Shown here in pieces: positions 12,731-13,768 of a stretch of DNA of 13,768 bases (positions are counted from its first letter, which is position 1; each line of letters opens with the position of its first letter). The translations under genes and the position numbers were made by a program. The DNA is from Nocardioidaceae bacterium (lineage in GTDB: Bacteria > Actinomycetota > Actinomycetes > Propionibacteriales > Nocardioidaceae): the NCBI GenBank assembly GCA_025966335.1, contig JAICRS010000056.1, positions 1-13,768 on the forward strand, given 5' to 3'. The notes beneath the pieces were generated by a model. That model ran no database searches. It saw only the letters and a list, made by a program, of their open reading frames with translations, and was not told the origin of the DNA.

Positions 12731-13341
12731 CCCGCACGATCGCCGTCGTCACCGCCGGACTCAGCCAGCCGTCGTCGACCCGGCTGCTCGCCGACCAGCT
12801 CGCTGCGGCCACCGACCGGGCGCTGCGGCTGCACGACGAGCGGGTGGAGATCGAGGTCCTCGAGCTCCGCGACCTGGCGCACGACCTGACCAACAACCTG
12901 CTGACCGGGTTCCCCAGCGGTGACCTCGAGGCGGCGCTGGCGACGGTTCAGCGGGCCGATGCGGTCATCGCGGTCACGCCGATCTTCAGCGCGTCGTACA
13001 GCGGGCTGTTCAAGACGTTCTTCGACGTGGTGGAGGCGGACTCGCTCGCCGGCAAGCCGGTGCTGATCGCGGCAACCGCCGGGACCGCACGGCACTCGCT
13101 GGCGCTGGAGTTCGCGCTCCGGCCGCTGTTCGCCTACCTCAAGGCGGTCGTGGTCCCCACCGCCGTCTTCGGGGCCACCGAGGACTTCGGGAGCACGGAC
13201 GCGACCTCGGCGTCCCTCGCGGAACGGGTGGAGCGCGCGGCGCGGGAGCTCGCGGACCTGGTCGCCGGGCGCAGCGCCACCGGACCGGTGGACCCGTTCG
13301 ACAGCCCCGTTCCGTTCGAGCAGCTGCTCTCCGGCCGCTGA
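12727..13341 (+). CDS. NAD(P)H-dependent FMN reductase, CE1759 family (partner of the LLM monooxygenase)
   Basis: A 204-residue flavodoxin-like reductase. The first strand and phosphate loop are IAVVTAGLSQPSSTRLLADQL (residues 4-24), with SQPSSTR in the FMN-phosphate position. The middle motif ADAVIAVTPIFSASYSGLFKTFFD is the conserved Rossmann-like flavin site of the MsuE/SsuE superfamily. GKPVLIAATAGTARHSLALEFALRPLFAYL is a typical CE1759 stretch. It would deliver FMNH2 to the upstream monooxygenase, forming a two-component system. The start ATG overlaps the preceding stop (ATGA), fixing both the start and the operon. The convergent small gene ends 27 bases after its stop. Confidence 0.92.
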   Translation: MTRTIAVVTAGLSQPSSTRLLADQLAAATDRALRLHDERVEIEVLELRDLAHDLTNNLLTGFPSGDLEAALATVQRADAVIAVTPIFSASYSGLFKTFFDVVEADSLAGKPVLIAATAGTARHSLALEFALRPLFAYLKAVVVPTAVFGATEDFGSTDATSASLAERVERAARELADLVAGRSATGPVDPFDSPVPFEQLLSGR

Positions 13342-13368
13342 CCCGAAGCGTCCGAGGCGAGGTGGCCG

Positions 13369-13581
13369 CTACGTGCGCTTCTTGGCGGTCGCCTCGCCAC
13401 CCTTGCGCCCGGCCTTCTTCTTCTGCGCGGTGGTGCCGCCCTGGGACGAGTCACCTCCGGACCCGCTCTTCTCCCCACCGTGCTTCGACGCGTTCGGGGA
13501 GTTCGCGATCTTCGCCGCACGCTCCTTCGACATCCCCTTGTCCTTGAGCGCTTCGTACTGGTCCTCGTTCTTGATCGCCAT
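13369..13581 (-). CDS. Small Lys/Gly-rich stress-type protein (DUF7218-like with KGG-like tail)
   Basis: A 70-residue basic protein. Residues 1-36 (MAIKNEDQYEALKDKG, MSKERAAKIANSPNASKHGG) match, from memory, small actinobacterial proteins often labelled DUF7218 or Rho termination factor-like. Residues 37-52 are a Gly/Ser/Thr linker. The tail KKKAGRKGGEATAKKRT looks like one copy of the KGG stress repeat (GxKGGEAT) with lysine patches, suggesting nucleic-acid or desiccation-related binding (inference). ATG 13581 is chosen over a longer frame to 13755 because GGAGG (on the - strand) lies 4 bases upstream and the conserved family start falls here; the upstream extension is low quality. A sigma-B-like promoter ends about 22 bases upstream. 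Function unknown. Confidence 0.82.
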   Translation of the reverse strand: MAIKNEDQYEALKDKGMSKERAAKIANSPNASKHGGEKSGSGGDSSQGGTTAQKKKAGRKGGEATAKKRT

Positions 13582-13602
13582 CACGCCTCCTCGTCCACGC
13601 CT

Positions 13603-13628
13603 GTACCCGGCCGGTCTGTTGCCATGCC
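13603..13628 (-). promoter_or_regulatory. Candidate sigma-B-type promoter of the small stress-type gene
   Basis: On the - strand GGCATG (13628-13623), 14 bases, GGGTAC (13608-13603). It satisfies the Streptomyces sigma-B consensus GNNT-N14-16-GGGTAC/T and would start transcription near 13597, about 16 bases before the ATG and just ahead of the GGAGG. Confidence 0.5.
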
Positions 13629-13644
13629 GGTCGAACCAGGGGCA

Positions 13645-13670
13645 GGAATGTCCGGGTGGAGAAGGGGTAC
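13645..13670 (+). promoter_or_regulatory. Candidate sigma-B-type promoter of the gene at the right edge
   Basis: GGAATG (13645-13650), 14 bases, GGGTAC (13665-13670): the same arrangement as the divergent promoter, differing only at the third base of the upstream hexamer. A start near 13677 gives a leader of about 54 bases to the ATG at 13731. Confidence 0.5.
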
Positions 13671-13730
13671 GTCTCCGGACAAACCGGCGCGCCCCCTGGT
13701 GCGCGACACGCACCGGAGATGGAGATCCAG

Positions 13731-13768
13731 ATGAGTGACGAAGAGCTGATCCCACTGTCGGCAGAGGA
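13731..13768 (+). CDS. Start of an unidentified gene, cut by the window edge
   Basis: ATG at 13731 with GGAGA (13721-13725) 5 bases upstream opens a frame reading MSDEELIPLSAE to the end of the window. Twelve residues are too few to name a family. A sigma-B-like promoter upstream, shared in style with the divergent small stress-type gene, suggests a stress-related product. The good Shine-Dalgarno makes a true start likely. Confidence 0.6.
   Translation, partial: MSDEELIPLSAE

Noticed and set aside
13350..13400. Hairpin between the FMN reductase and the small stress-type gene (GGCGAGG with CCTCGCC)
   Set aside because: Only 7 bp with a loop of about 30 bases and one arm inside the coding sequence; too weak to call a terminator.
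1..13768. CRISPR array, insertion sequence, integrase or toxin-antitoxin module
   Set aside because: No regularly spaced repeats, no transposase or recombinase motifs and no attachment-site duplications beside the tRNA genes were seen on either strand.

Overview
The window is GC-rich, starts many genes with GTG, and has the gene order rpmG / MaoC-dehydratase pair / murB with an adenosine deaminase gene nearby. This points to an actinobacterial chromosome, most likely Nocardioidaceae-like (inference from gene content and composition; no 16S is present). The same housekeeping block is known in streptomycetes and, as hadABC, in mycobacteria. I see no transposase, integrase, CRISPR array or phage gene.

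Layout. (1) 1-735, + strand: the end of an adenosine deaminase gene and a small two-helix DUF4190-type membrane protein. A long imperfect inverted repeat (766-826) separates them from the next, convergent block. (2) 852-2705, - strand: an overlapping operon of HadA-like and HadB-like (MaoC) dehydratase subunits and murB. (3) 2727-4442: a TetR regulator divergent from a six-helix membrane protein. Their 96-bp gap holds back-to-back promoters and two related palindromes. This pair sits between rpmG and hadA, which are neighbours in related genomes. (4) 4452-4962, - strand: a strong bidirectional hairpin terminator, rpmG (L33), tRNA-Met(CAT) and tRNA-Thr(GGT). (5) 5069-7901: an acyl-CoA thioesterase convergent with a two-gene unit, a ProP-like MHS-family transporter followed by a LigB-fold protein. 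(6) 7967-11565: a FolP2-type dihydropteroate synthase homologue divergent from a class B flavin monooxygenase-like protein, then a membrane-anchored metallophosphoesterase. (7) 11642-13341: a translationally coupled FMN-dependent luciferase-like monooxygenase and its flavin reductase (CE1758/CE1759 families) behind a 28-bp palindrome. (8) 13369-13768: a very small lysine/glycine-rich stress-type protein, divergent from a gene cut off at the window edge.

The most interesting material is regulatory. The tetR/membrane-protein gap reads as a nearly complete switch. The ProP-like transporter and both genes at the right edge have upstream matches to the stress sigma-B consensus known from Streptomyces (GNNT-N14-16-GGGTAC/T). 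The luciferase-like monooxygenase operon has an operator-like palindrome but no regulator gene beside it. No wholly new multi-gene system could be demonstrated; most proteins belong to recognisable families.
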